Under the pieces are notes generated by a model. It was not told the origin of the DNA and did not search any database. It saw only the letters and a program-made list of their open reading frames with translations. Positions 1 to 7,447 of a DNA stretch of 17,108 nt are shown here, one piece after another. This DNA comes from Acidobacteriaceae bacterium. GTDB lineage: Bacteria > Acidobacteriota > Terriglobia > Terriglobales > Acidobacteriaceae. The stretch lies in assembly GCA_003166055.1 (NCBI GenBank), contig PMWR01000125.1:1-17108 (forward strand), read 5' to 3'. The stretch's first letter is position 1; the number at the start of each line of letters is the position of its first letter. A program made the translations under genes and the position numbers.

Positions 1-10
1 CCCCGGCAAG

Positions 11-1150
11 CTACTGCCCTTGCTTTGGGATTGCCCTTTTGTGATGGCGCTCCGGCAGAGGCTTGCGTCCCTCGGGCTTCACATCGGTCTCGTCGACCGC
101 AATGGTACCCTGTACGTCATCTGCAAACGTGGCTCCGGCAGGTATCAGGTAGTCTTGTACATTCATGTCATCCCCTGTTCCGGTGGTCACGCTGATGCGG
201 CCGGCGTCGATTCCCTGGTCATTGACCAGGTAGTCCTTGACGTTGACCGCACGCTGCTTGTCAAAGTACTCGACCTTGGAGTGTTTATGCCTGGCCGCAA
301 TTTTCTCCTGTTTCGAAGTGATCAGCTTCTCTTTCGCGTTCGAGTCAGCTGCGATGACTATTCTGGCATCGGGGGTCTGCTTCAGGTCAAGGGCAATCTG
401 ATCCAGGCAGGCCTTGGCTTCATTGTCGACGCGCGTTGGCCGCTTAGTATCTCTTGCGAACGAAAGGCTGCATAGCGCCTGCACATGCGGGATCGGCGAC
501 GGCGGCGGCTCCACGATTGTCACGCTCGTATCAGCGTTCGCCGTATGGTTCTTGTCGTCCGCAACATTACATGTGATCCCAACCGTTCCTGTGGGCGCAC
601 CGGCGGACGAGAAGGTTGCGGTGGGGCCAACATCGCTAATCGTTCCTGCTTTAGCTGAGTAGGCGTAAGTCAAAGGACGGTTCTGAGGGCTGACGCCGGC
701 GCAAGTGATTGTGCTGGAATCTCCGGGTTTTAGCGTCGAAGGGTTCGCCACGCAACTTACCGTTGGCGGCTCAAATTCCTTCACCGTGAAGCTGGCCGAA
801 CACTCCGCCGTTTCGCCAGGCTTCAATCCCTCCTTGCCCTTCCTGCCTTCCTTCACTTCCGCTTTCACCGTGTAGTTGCCGGGATTCAAAGCTTCGGTCA
901 CTATCGCGGCCGTGCTTCCACTGCCTGTGACTCCAGCTCCTGACCAGCTATAAATCACGTCGGTGTTCTTTTTCGCGTTTATCGAACTGGCAGCGGCGGT
1001 TGCAGTCAACTGTTCACCCGGATAGATGGCGGGCGGAGTGGCGTTGCAATCCAGTTTGATTGGCTGCACCTTCTTACACCCCACTGAAACAAAGGCCAAG
1101 CCCATAACCATCTGGCTCAAACAGATCAACCTCAGACTTTGCGAACGCAT
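11..1150 (-). CDS. OmpA-like lipoprotein with Ig/PKD-like repeats
   Basis: Probable outer-membrane or periplasmic lipoprotein that anchors the envelope to peptidoglycan. Counting from the ATG at 1150, residues 1-25 form a signal peptide ending in a lipobox-like SVGC (Cys25), followed by KK. Two Ig/PKD-like beta domains follow (about 30-120 and 130-215), each with a CxA(N/T)P...PG(E/D) opening. A proline-rich linker leads to a divergent OmpA_C-like domain (about 225-340) with LDQIALDLKQTPDARIVIAA and QRAVNVKDYLVNDQGI, including the RA..V..YL signature. The tail is basic. ATG 1150 is preferred to the in-frame TTG at 1156 because an AGAGGA Shine-Dalgarno lies 7-8 bases upstream of it. The gene is complete, with its stop at 11-13. 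It is transcribed divergently from the receiver gene and has its own sigma-54 promoter about 150 bases upstream of the start. The family call is fairly sure; peptidoglycan binding is inferred from the OmpA_C resemblance only. Confidence 0.8.
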   Translation of the reverse strand: MRSQSLRLICLSQMVMGLAFVSVGCKKVQPIKLDCNATPPAIYPGEQLTATAAASSINAKKNTDVIYSWSGAGVTGSGSTAAIVTEALNPGNYTVKAEVKEGRKGKEGLKPGETAECSASFTVKEFEPPTVSCVANPSTLKPGDSSTITCAGVSPQNRPLTYAYSAKAGTISDVGPTATFSSAGAPTGTVGITCNVADDKNHTANADTSVTIVEPPPSPIPHVQALCSLSFARDTKRPTRVDNEAKACLDQIALDLKQTPDARIVIAADSNAKEKLITSKQEKIAARHKHSKVEYFDKQRAVNVKDYLVNDQGIDAGRISVTTGTGDDMNVQDYLIPAGATFADDVQGTIAVDETDVKPEGRKPLPERHHKRAIPKQGQ

Positions 1151-1318
1151 ATTCAATTCCTCTCCTTCTGACTCTCAACCTTTCTTCAGAACGGCCGACT
1201 CCTCTGGCGATCGCAGTGCTGAACAGTTTTCCGATCTTGCCAGTGCGCAGACCCCATGAGATTCACCAGAGCTGCCAATTCTCGCTGCTACCCCTGGGCG
1301 CTACCCTGATCTGACTCA

Positions 1319-1335
1319 AGCAAGAGAGGTGCCAA
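1319..1335 (-). promoter_or_regulatory. Sigma-54 (-24/-12) promoter of the OmpA-like gene
   Basis: The minus strand reads TTGGCACCTCTCTTGCT, matching the sigma-54 consensus TTGGCACG-N4-TTGCW with one mismatch and the obligatory 10 bases between GG and GC. The predicted transcript start is near 1308, giving a leader of about 150 bases before the ATG at 1150. Confidence 0.75.
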
Positions 1336-1377
1336 ACTCCAAAGCCATCGTTGCTCGGCCCGTGTATTCAGCAACAA

Positions 1378-1387
1378 TGTCGCGACG
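1378..1387. promoter_or_regulatory. Candidate enhancer-binding dyad TGTCGCGACG
   Basis: A 9-of-10 palindrome of the same type as the perfect TGTCGCGACA at 1558-1567. It is centred about 75 bases upstream of the predicted start of the minus-strand sigma-54 promoter, a normal position for an NtrC-type activator site. The rest of the 1157-1715 divergent region holds only the elements listed here; I see no gene in it. Confidence 0.4.
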
Positions 1388-1557
1388 AGCAGGCGCGAAC
1401 AACGTCACCTAATGCTTGCCTAATGAATCCCGAACACAATGACTTACGCCGCCAGAGACAGATGCGATTCATCCAGTTCGCAATGGGCTGCATTGATTTG
1501 CAGAAAGATGCCGGCGCACCTTGAAAGGCCATCGTTCAGCAACCGCTCAAGCGAGAG

Positions 1558-1598
1558 TGTCGCGACAGATTCGAAACTGACGACGACATTTTCGACAC
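1558..1598. promoter_or_regulatory. Candidate enhancer region: perfect dyad plus phased repeats
   Basis: TGTCGCGACA (1558-1567) is a perfect 10-base palindrome centred about 120 bases upstream of the start predicted for the plus-strand sigma-54 promoter. TTCGAAAC (1570-1577) and TTCGACAC (1591-1598) follow, spaced 21 bases apart, or two helical turns. The same TGTCG/CGACA half-sites and 21-base period recur upstream of the TonB receptor gene. Binding of a shared activator is inferred. Confidence 0.5.
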
Positions 1599-1654
1599 TG
1601 CGCTTCATGGGTGGAAATCGATATTGAAAACAAAAGGGATAATTTATCGCGGAT

Positions 1655-1671
1655 TTGGCATCCTCATTGCT
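1655..1671 (+). promoter_or_regulatory. Sigma-54 (-24/-12) promoter of the receiver/ECF unit
   Basis: TTGGCATCCTCATTGCT keeps TTGGCA, TTGCT and the exact 10-base GG-to-GC spacing; two of the weaker consensus positions (CG after TTGGCA) differ. The predicted start is near 1682, 34 bases before the ATG at 1716, the same leader length as at the TonB receptor promoter. Confidence 0.7.
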
Positions 1672-1715
1672 CTATCCCAACATCGAGCAGCACCGTTACA
1701 ACAGGAACGCCCGAT

Positions 1716-2120
1716 ATGAGAAAGACCATGAATGTACTCTCACTTGGTATCGAGGAGTGGAGGTTAGCAGTCCGTAAAGCCTTGTCCACAGGGCAAAAGA
1801 GCGGTTTTTGGGGAGTGAATAATTTGTGGGATCTGTGTGCTCTTCCGGAAGCTGTGTCGGTGGATGTCGCCGTCTTTCACCAATCCTTTTCCCTGCGCGA
1901 ATTGCGCTGCGCGGCTGAGTACATTCGCCGGCGTTGGCCCGAGGCGGTGATCCTTGTGATCGGCGAGCGAGCAAATCATTTGGATGATCCTCTCTACGAT
2001 CACAAAGCGAACTGCGAAATCTCAGTCGAGGAATTGGCGCGAATGATCGAAACATTGGTAGCGGGCAAAGCAGGAATCAGAAGGAATGTACGATCCGGGC
2101 TGAGCAACGTTCGAGGGTAA
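1716..2120 (+). CDS. Degenerate receiver-like (pseudo-response-regulator) protein
   Basis: A 134-residue protein whose strand and helix pattern resembles a stand-alone response-regulator receiver: beta1 MNVLSLG, beta3 VDVAVFHQSF, beta4 AVILVIG and a C-terminal helix SVEELARMIETLV. The beta3 end, where the phospho-accepting Asp sits, reads AVFHQS with no Asp, so it is probably not phosphorylated in the usual way. ATG 1716 is chosen over the upstream in-frame ATG at 1611: AGGA lies 9 bases before it, and the sigma-54 start near 1682 would exclude the longer form. It is followed by a strong stem-loop and then the ECF sigma gene, so a regulatory role as a protein-protein switch is plausible. The fold assignment rests on pattern only; it could be annotated simply as hypothetical. 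Confidence 0.7.
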   Translation: MRKTMNVLSLGIEEWRLAVRKALSTGQKSGFWGVNNLWDLCALPEAVSVDVAVFHQSFSLRELRCAAEYIRRRWPEAVILVIGERANHLDDPLYDHKANCEISVEELARMIETLVAGKAGIRRNVRSGLSNVRG

Positions 2121-2126
2121 AAGAAG

Positions 2127-2157
2127 CATGCGGAACAGCGACGATCTGTTCTGCATG
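2127..2157 (+). promoter_or_regulatory. 12-base-pair stem-loop between receiver and ECF genes
   Basis: CATGCGGAACAG (2127-2138) pairs with CTGTTCTGCATG (2146-2157) across a 7-base loop; every position pairs in RNA, with one G-U. It starts 6 bases after the receiver stop codon and ends 43 bases before the ECF start. No U-tract follows, so it is more likely an attenuator, an mRNA processing/stability element or a dyad operator (GAACAG-N7-CTGTTC) than a classic terminator. Confidence 0.5.
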
Positions 2158-2200
2158 ACGATCACGATGGCGCCGATTCCGGGCGCGTATGGAGGATGCA

Positions 2201-2881
2201 ATGCAGTTGGCAGACAAGCCGGAGTTGGCGCTTTCGAGCGAATTGAGTCCTGGACCTTTGCTCCAGACCAAAGAAGGTGGCGGTTGGCAGCGTAGCGATG
2301 AAGAACTCGTCATCGCAGCCCAAAACGGAGAGTCCTGTGCGCTGGGTGAGCTGCTCGGCCGCCACCAGAAGATGCTGTACTGCTTTGCTCGCCGTTATAC
2401 CGCGAATGCAGATGAAGCCAACGACCTGGTTCAGGAAACGATGTTGCGCGCATGCGGAAACATTCAAAGGTTCCGCGGGGAGTCTCGCTTTCTGACCTGG
2501 TTGAGCTCAATCGCAATCAACACAGCGCTCTCCAATAAAAGGAGGGAAAAGCACGTTCGATGGTTCTGTTTCGACGAGCAAGAAGGAGAGGAGGCTCGAT
2601 TCAGCATGAGAAGCCTCCGAGATGTGCGCCGGAATCCGGAAGAAGAGTATTCGCATCGAGAACTTCGCGGCCTGTTGCGGCGCGAGGCCTTGAAACTGCA
2701 CCCAAAGTATCGATCCATATTGAAGGCATGCGACTTCGACGATTGCTCTCTCAAGGAGGTTGCACGCGCGCAGGGCATCCAACTCGGAGCTGCGAAGTCG
2801 CGGTTGTTCAGGGCCAGGTGGAGTCTTTCGGCCGCATTGAAGAGATCCGGAGCGGTCGGGACAAGTATCCAGCATGGGTAG
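2201..2881 (+). CDS. ECF-family RNA polymerase sigma factor
   Basis: A 226-residue extracytoplasmic-function sigma factor that would direct RNA polymerase to a dedicated promoter set. Region 2 spans about residues 48-117, with the characteristic DEANDLVQETMLRA (71-84) and FRGESRFLTWLSSIAINTAL (91-110). Region 4 spans about 160-213, with the helix-turn-helix CSLKEVARAQGIQLGAAKSR (182-201). There is no region 3 and no C-terminal extension. ATG 2201 is preferred to the in-frame ATG at 2189 because GGAGG (2191-2195) sits 5 bases before it. No anti-sigma factor is encoded next to it; the next gene, 39 bases on, is a LolA/RseB-like exported protein. It lies in the unit read from the sigma-54 promoter at 1655, so its expression may depend on a second alternative sigma factor. 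Target promoters are unknown. Confidence 0.93.
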   Translation: MQLADKPELALSSELSPGPLLQTKEGGGWQRSDEELVIAAQNGESCALGELLGRHQKMLYCFARRYTANADEANDLVQETMLRACGNIQRFRGESRFLTWLSSIAINTALSNKRREKHVRWFCFDEQEGEEARFSMRSLRDVRRNPEEEYSHRELRGLLRREALKLHPKYRSILKACDFDDCSLKEVARAQGIQLGAAKSRLFRARWSLSAALKRSGAVGTSIQHG

Positions 2882-2920
2882 CGATGCCAGCACATCGGAA
2901 AGTCAGGAAGGAGCCCAACT

Positions 2921-3721
2921 TTGAATTTGCGCTACTGTAAATGCTTATGCCAGCTTTCGCTCCTTGCAGGGGGGCTGTTATCCTTGGGCCCTTGGTCCTT
3001 GTCGCAGAGTGCCCCCCCCGCTCCTTCGCCAGCGACACCTGATACTGCCCAGATTGTGCAGTCCATCGAACACCACGATCAGACGCAGGCAAAGACGTTA
3101 AAGCGCTATCAAGCACCGCGTCATTACAAGGTCGAGTATCGAGGTTTCTTCAAGAGCATCACCGCCAGGATGGACGTCGAACTCGAGTATGATGCCGCTA
3201 CCGGGAAGAGCTTCCGGATCGTTTCCCAGAGCGGTTCGCACACGCTTTGTGAAAAGGTTCTCAAGCGGGCGCTGGACAGCGAGAAGGATGCATCGAAGGA
3301 TCGCAGCGCCCACGCGTTGACGCCGGCGAATTACAACTTCCAGTTGCTTGGTAGTGAGACGCTCAACGGTCGGCTGTCCTATGTTTTGCAAGTCGATCCA
3401 GTCTCGGGCAGCCAGTATCTCTATCGAGGGAAGATATGGGTTGATGCAGCGGATGGTGCTGTGTCCAGGATGGAGGTTCAGCCCGCGAAGAATCCCTCAT
3501 TCTGGATCTCTCAGACGCTGATTCACCAGACAAATTCGAAGATCGGCGACTTTTGGTTCCCGGAGCAGAATCAAAGCGAGACTAAGGTTCGCGTCGGCGG
3601 AAAGGCCGTGTTGACGATCGACTACGGACCCTATCAGATTTCACAACCGCAATCGCCGCAATCTGTCGGTGACAATGAGACCGAACTGGCTAAGGGTAGT
3701 CTTCGCGCCGCGGTCCGGTGA
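2921..3721 (+). CDS. LolA/RseB-like exported protein (paralogue 1)
   Basis: A 266-residue secreted protein resembling outer-membrane lipoprotein-sorting or sigma-E-regulatory (LolA/MucB/RseB-like) folds, which hold acyl chains in a half-barrel. It begins with a TTG codon; AGGAAGGAG (2905-2913) ends 7 bases before it, making the start credible. Residues 1-30 form a signal peptide. The body has alternating beta strands and the signature NYNFQLLG..LNGRLSYVLQVDP, LYRGKIWVDAADGAVSRMEV, QPAK and FWFPEQ. The protein encoded at 6710-7447 repeats these blocks in the same order, so the two are paralogues flanking the TonB receptor. It lies 39 bases after the ECF gene and is probably cotranscribed with it. 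A role in lipoprotein or lipid handling is inferred. Confidence 0.8.
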   Translation: MNLRYCKCLCQLSLLAGGLLSLGPWSLSQSAPPAPSPATPDTAQIVQSIEHHDQTQAKTLKRYQAPRHYKVEYRGFFKSITARMDVELEYDAATGKSFRIVSQSGSHTLCEKVLKRALDSEKDASKDRSAHALTPANYNFQLLGSETLNGRLSYVLQVDPVSGSQYLYRGKIWVDAADGAVSRMEVQPAKNPSFWISQTLIHQTNSKIGDFWFPEQNQSETKVRVGGKAVLTIDYGPYQISQPQSPQSVGDNETELAKGSLRAAVR

Positions 3722-3759
3722 TTCTCTGAAAGGAACAGTGCGCCTGCTAGCAAGAGATC

Positions 3760-4038
3760 ATGAAACCCTCTTCCAAGGTCGTCGTTCTTCTTCTGGTAGC
3801 ATGCGCCATTCATCTGGATTTGCAAATCTAGAGAAGCGGCCGTCTACAGGTCGGGGTTGCGCTGGGCCGGGGCTGGCCGCTTGGCCTTGCTAACATCGGC
3901 GCAATTCCATATTTCGAAGAGCATCGCATTCCCCTCCCCGCGAAGGCAGGCGCTGAACCTTTCCGACGGGTCAGCGCTCCGCACACCCGCAACCACTGTT
4001 CCCCGATCGGTCAGCTCTCCTCTCGTCCATTTCACAAA
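3760..4038 (+). pseudogene. Possible remnant of a small exported protein with in-frame TAG
   Basis: ATG 3760 opens a 23-codon peptide with a signal-like stretch (VVVLLLVACAIHL), stopped by TAG at 3829-3831. The same frame then stays open for another 68 codons to 4038. It may be debris of a short exported protein, or chance. The ribosome site is weak and I recognise no family. The rest of 3722-4196 holds only the regulatory sites listed separately. Confidence 0.2.
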
Positions 4039-4061
4039 TGACGAAGCTGTTCCGTTCGGCA

Positions 4062-4095
4062 TCGACACTTTCGACTCATGTGTCGACTCTTTCGA
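4062..4095. promoter_or_regulatory. Candidate enhancer sites upstream of the TonB operon
   Basis: TCGACAC (4062-4068) and GTGTCGA (4080-4086) form a perfect 7-base inverted repeat with an 11-base spacer, centred about 89 bases upstream of the predicted start. The 13-base blocks TCGACACTTTCGA (4062) and TCGACTCTTTCGA (4083) are also direct repeats 21 bases apart, with a weak third copy in phase at 4104. Two-turn phasing fits a multimeric sigma-54 activator; its identity is unknown. Confidence 0.55.
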
Positions 4096-4135
4096 TCCTC
4101 CTGTTGATTCTTAAGTGATTGCGCACAGTTCACTT

Positions 4136-4152
4136 TTGGCAAGCCTATTGCT
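4136..4152 (+). promoter_or_regulatory. Sigma-54 (-24/-12) promoter of the TonB/headgroup operon
   Basis: TTGGCAAGCCTATTGCT differs from the consensus TTGGCACG-N4-TTGCW at one position and has the exact 10-base GG-to-GC spacing. The predicted start is near 4163, 34 bases before the GTG at 4197. It probably drives 4197-10644. Confidence 0.8.
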
Positions 4153-4196
4153 ATTACCGAAGTGGCAATGAAGGCATTGCCTGATGAGGACCAGAC

Positions 4197-6707
4197 GTGT
4201 TCATGAGATTTGCTTATCCGGTAGTTGGGCGCACTCGCGCAATGAGGAAGATCGAACCCAAAAGCATCTTCCTGGTCGCGGCCATGTTTGCCCTGTGTGT
4301 GCTTCTTCCTCCTTCTGCACGCGGGCAAAGTTCCGTCAGGCCGGGCTCTGTGGAAGGCACTGTTTTAGTTTTGGACTCCGGAGGGCCTTCCGTATTGCCA
4401 GGCGCAAAGGTCGTATTGAAGGGCTCCACAACCCGCGAGACCGAGGCCGATGCTGACGGAAAGTACAGTTTCCCTGAAGTCGCTCCCGGCGATTACACAA
4501 TTGAAGCCGACTTTCCCGGGATGCACGCAGAGCAAACAGTCGCTGTGACTCCCGGAGTCGATTTGAAGGTGCCGCTGAAACTGAGACTAGCTGAGGTCAA
4601 GACCTCAGTCACCGTAACGGGAAGCTCAAACGAAGCGGAAGTATCAACTTCTTCCGTGACCATCTCCGAAAAGATCATCAACGATGCACCCAACGCAGAC
4701 GAGCGATTTGAAAGCTTGCTTCCCCTGGTTCCAGGCGTGGTTCGTGGGCCGGATGGTCGTATCAATATGAAGGGCGCTCGCAGCACCCAGAGCGGAGCCC
4801 TGGTGAATAGCGCCAACGTGACTGATCCGGCCTCCGGTAGTTCCGCAATCAACCTGCCGATTGACGTGGTCTCTTCGGTCCAGGTCATTTCAAATCCATA
4901 TGACCCTCAATATGGCAAGCTGACTGGGGCACTTTCGACGGTTGAAACAAAAACAAGCAATTACGAGAAGTATCACTTTACGATTCAGAACATCGTTCCT
5001 CGCTGGCGCGATCGCGCCGGCACCATCGCGGGACTTGGCGCAGCAACTCCGCGCATGACTTTCACCGGCCCAATTCTCAGGGACCGGGCCGCATGGACCC
5101 AATCCTTTGAATACAGGTTCGTGCGGACTCCAGTAAACAGCCTGCCCCCGTTGCAGCGGGATACCAAACTGGAAGGGTTCAACTCGTATACGCAGTTCGA
5201 TCTAACGCACGGCTCCGAGCAGACGGCCACCGTATCGCTAACGATCTATCCGCAGAAGCTAGACTACATGGGGCTGAATACCTTCACGCCTCAGCCATCC
5301 ACAACGGATTTCCGTCAACGCGGATACGAGGTGTATGAACAGCACCGGTATATGACCGGAGACGACAGCGCTCTGATCTCACAATTCAGCTACAAAACAT
5401 ACGACGTTGATACCAACGCACAGAGCAACGATCCATACGAGTTGATGATCGACACAACCGCCGGTGGATTCTTTAACCGGCAAAGCCGGCGCACCGCCCG
5501 ATACGACGCACAGGAGAGCTATCAATTTGCACCTCGTCAGCTCGTTGGCGCACACCGTATTAAGACCGGTATAGAGTACTCGCACTCTTCACTCAGCGGG
5601 TTGGAAACCTCTCTTCCTGTCGAACTGATCGGGACCTCGGGAACGACGATTGAACAAATCTCGTTTACCCCCACTTCGACCTTCGACGTCGGCCAGAACG
5701 AGACTGCGGCCTATGTCTCCGATCAGTGGGCGCCTTTGAGCAGGTTGTCATTCACCTTCGGATTGCGGTTGGATAGCGATACCGTTACAGGCTCCACGCA
5801 CGTTGCGCCACGCGGCAGCATGCTCCTGACACTCACAAGCGACGGCAAGACACTGCTCAGCGGAGGAGCTGGAATCTTCTATGATCGCGTACCCCTGATG
5901 CTCCCAACGTTTCCAACTCTTCCGGCGCGCACGGTGTCGGTGTACGACTCCGGCGGCCAGGTTTCCAGTTCGATCGCTTTTGTCAACGCCATCGCGGGCG
6001 GGTTGCAGAGTCCGCGAAGCACATCTTGGAATGTTGAACTGGAACGGCAGGTCACCAGCAGATTCACCGCCCGCGCTGGCTACCAGGAACGTAACACCGC
6101 CAAGGATTTCGTAGTTTCTCCTGTCATGGGGGCGGAATCCGGTGTGATGTCGTTATCGAATGGGGGCAGCGATTCTTACCGCGAGTTTCAAGTTACTGGG
6201 CGCTATCAGATTCCTCGCGCGACTTTGAATGCATCGTATGTGCGTTCGCGGGCTTACGGCAATCTGAACGACCCGTTCCTCTTCATCGGGAACAATCCAC
6301 AGGCGGTGATTCAGCCCGATGCCAGTGCGCGTCTGCTCTTCGACGCCCCGAATCGCATCCTGATCTGGCCCACCATAGCCGGCCCGTGGAAACTGAACAT
6401 TCTGCCTGTCTACGACCTGCACACAGGCTTTCCCTATTCGGTCGAAAACGAGTACCGCCAGTACATCGGTCCGCGCGATGACCGGCGATTCCCATGGTTC
6501 TCCTCCTGCGACCTGCAGATCAACCGGCCCGCTACACTCCACGTCGGTGCTAAGCGGATGCATCTCGTCGTAGGCGGTTCCGTCTTCAATATGTTCAATC
6601 ACGATAATCCCCGCGACGTGCAGAACGATCTCGACAGTTCCTCGTTCGGCCGATTCTATAACCCCGCATGGAGAGAATACCGCGGGAAATTGGTATTCCA
6701 GTTTTGA
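4197..6707 (+). CDS. TonB-dependent receptor, Oar/CarboxypepD_reg type
   Basis: An 836-residue outer-membrane beta-barrel receptor. Order: N-terminal signal with hydrophobic core about 23-37 and likely cleavage after ARG at 43; carboxypeptidase-regulatory-like beta-sandwich about 49-145 (GTVLV...LPGAKVVLK...T.ADGKYSF..V.PGDYTI); plug about 150-255 (FESLLPLVPGVVRG, INMKGARSTQSGALVNSANV, IDVVSSVQVISNPYDPQYGK); then a long barrel rich in alternating aromatic strands, ending in KLVFQF, a terminal-Phe signal for BAM insertion. It is shorter than many acidobacterial Oar receptors (about 1000-1200 residues). The GTG at 4197 has GAGGA 6 bases upstream; ATG 4203 is the alternative. It is the first gene of the operon, followed after 2 bases by a LolA/RseB-like gene. 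The ligand is unknown; no siderophore or sugar genes are nearby. Confidence 0.9.
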   Translation: MFMRFAYPVVGRTRAMRKIEPKSIFLVAAMFALCVLLPPSARGQSSVRPGSVEGTVLVLDSGGPSVLPGAKVVLKGSTTRETEADADGKYSFPEVAPGDYTIEADFPGMHAEQTVAVTPGVDLKVPLKLRLAEVKTSVTVTGSSNEAEVSTSSVTISEKIINDAPNADERFESLLPLVPGVVRGPDGRINMKGARSTQSGALVNSANVTDPASGSSAINLPIDVVSSVQVISNPYDPQYGKLTGALSTVETKTSNYEKYHFTIQNIVPRWRDRAGTIAGLGAATPRMTFTGPILRDRAAWTQSFEYRFVRTPVNSLPPLQRDTKLEGFNSYTQFDLTHGSEQTATVSLTIYPQKLDYMGLNTFTPQPSTTDFRQRGYEVYEQHRYMTGDDSALISQFSYKTYDVDTNAQSNDPYELMIDTTAGGFFNRQSRRTARYDAQESYQFAPRQLVGAHRIKTGIEYSHSSLSGLETSLPVELIGTSGTTIEQISFTPTSTFDVGQNETAAYVSDQWAPLSRLSFTFGLRLDSDTVTGSTHVAPRGSMLLTLTSDGKTLLSGGAGIFYDRVPLMLPTFPTLPARTVSVYDSGGQVSSSIAFVNAIAGGLQSPRSTSWNVELERQVTSRFTARAGYQERNTAKDFVVSPVMGAESGVMSLSNGGSDSYREFQVTGRYQIPRATLNASYVRSRAYGNLNDPFLFIGNNPQAVIQPDASARLLFDAPNRILIWPTIAGPWKLNILPVYDLHTGFPYSVENEYRQYIGPRDDRRFPWFSSCDLQINRPATLHVGAKRMHLVVGGSVFNMFNHDNPRDVQNDLDSSSFGRFYNPAWREYRGKLVFQF

Positions 6708-6709
6708 CC

Positions 6710-7447
6710 ATGAGATTCCGCATCCTCATTTCGGCACTGCTTGCCTGCGCACCGGCGTCGCTGATCGGTCAAACGACCGCCGCGCCTTCTCTATCGGCGG
6801 ATGAAGTTATCGCACGGATGTTCACGCACGAAGTACAACGCGAATCCTCGGCCGGAGGATACACGGGCAGCCGGCAATACGTTCTTGACAACCCGCGCTT
6901 CGACAAACAAGCCCGGATGGAAGTCAGAGTCACCTGCGCTCCGGATGGAACGGAAAGCTTCCAGGTTGTTTCCGAACAGGGTTGGAAGTCAGCGAACCTC
7001 TTGCTGCGCAAGATTCTGGAATCGGAGTCCGAGACTTCGATGCCACTGGAGCGCGCCAAGAGCCGGGTCACCTCGGATAACTACGGATTTCAGATGATCG
7101 AATCCGCCCCTCTCGATGGCCGGCTCGCTTACGAGATCGATGTAATCCCGAAGCGCCAGGATGTGGTCCTGTTTCGCGGACGGATCTGGGTCGATGCCGA
7201 AGACTATGCGTTGGCGCGCGTCGAGGGCGAGCCAGCCAAGATCACAACCGTTTGGATCCACAGTGTGCATTTCACCCAAGAGTTTCGGAAGAGCGGTGAG
7301 TACTGGTTTCCTTCGTCTACCACCAGCATCACCGAGGCGCGGATCCTTGGCAAAACAAAGGTTGACATTCACCATTTCGACTACTTTCCGCGCTCCGGAA
7401 AGGCAAGCAGAGATGCAAAACCGTGGACTTGTGGAGGCTCGTTATGA
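6710..7447 (+). CDS. LolA/RseB-like exported protein (paralogue 2)
   Basis: A 245-residue secreted protein with a short signal peptide (MRFRILISALLACAPASLIG, likely cleaved before QTT). It shares ordered blocks with the 2921-3721 product: NYGFQMIES..LDGRLAYEIDV, LFRGRIWVDAEDYALARVEG, EPAK, VWI and YWFP. A periplasmic lipoprotein/lipid-binding or receptor-partner role is inferred. ATG 6710 lies 2 bases after the TonB receptor stop; the open frame extends back to 6668 inside the receptor gene, but the short start gives a proper signal peptide. Its stop overlaps the next start as ATGA, implying translational coupling to the cytidylyltransferase gene. Confidence 0.8.
   Translation: MRFRILISALLACAPASLIGQTTAAPSLSADEVIARMFTHEVQRESSAGGYTGSRQYVLDNPRFDKQARMEVRVTCAPDGTESFQVVSEQGWKSANLLLRKILESESETSMPLERAKSRVTSDNYGFQMIESAPLDGRLAYEIDVIPKRQDVVLFRGRIWVDAEDYALARVEGEPAKITTVWIHSVHFTQEFRKSGEYWFPSSTTSITEARILGKTKVDIHHFDYFPRSGKASRDAKPWTCGGSL

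Noticed and set aside
1439..1627. 62-residue plus-strand frame in the divergent control region
   Set aside because: It covers the regulatory dyads; composition and lack of a ribosome site argue against a gene.
1611..1715. Upstream in-frame start for the receiver-like protein
   Set aside because: It lies before the sigma-54 promoter at 1655-1671, has no ribosome site and encodes low-complexity Ser/Thr-rich sequence unlike the rest.
3857..4114. 85-residue plus-strand frame in the gap before the TonB gene
   Set aside because: It runs through the enhancer repeats, has no ribosome site and no recognisable family.
4104..4116. Third copy of the 21-base-phased enhancer repeat
   Set aside because: Only about 8 of 13 positions match; it is in phase but too weak to annotate on its own.
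6153..6602. 149-residue minus-strand frame inside the TonB receptor gene
   Set aside because: A shadow of the strongly supported receptor frame.
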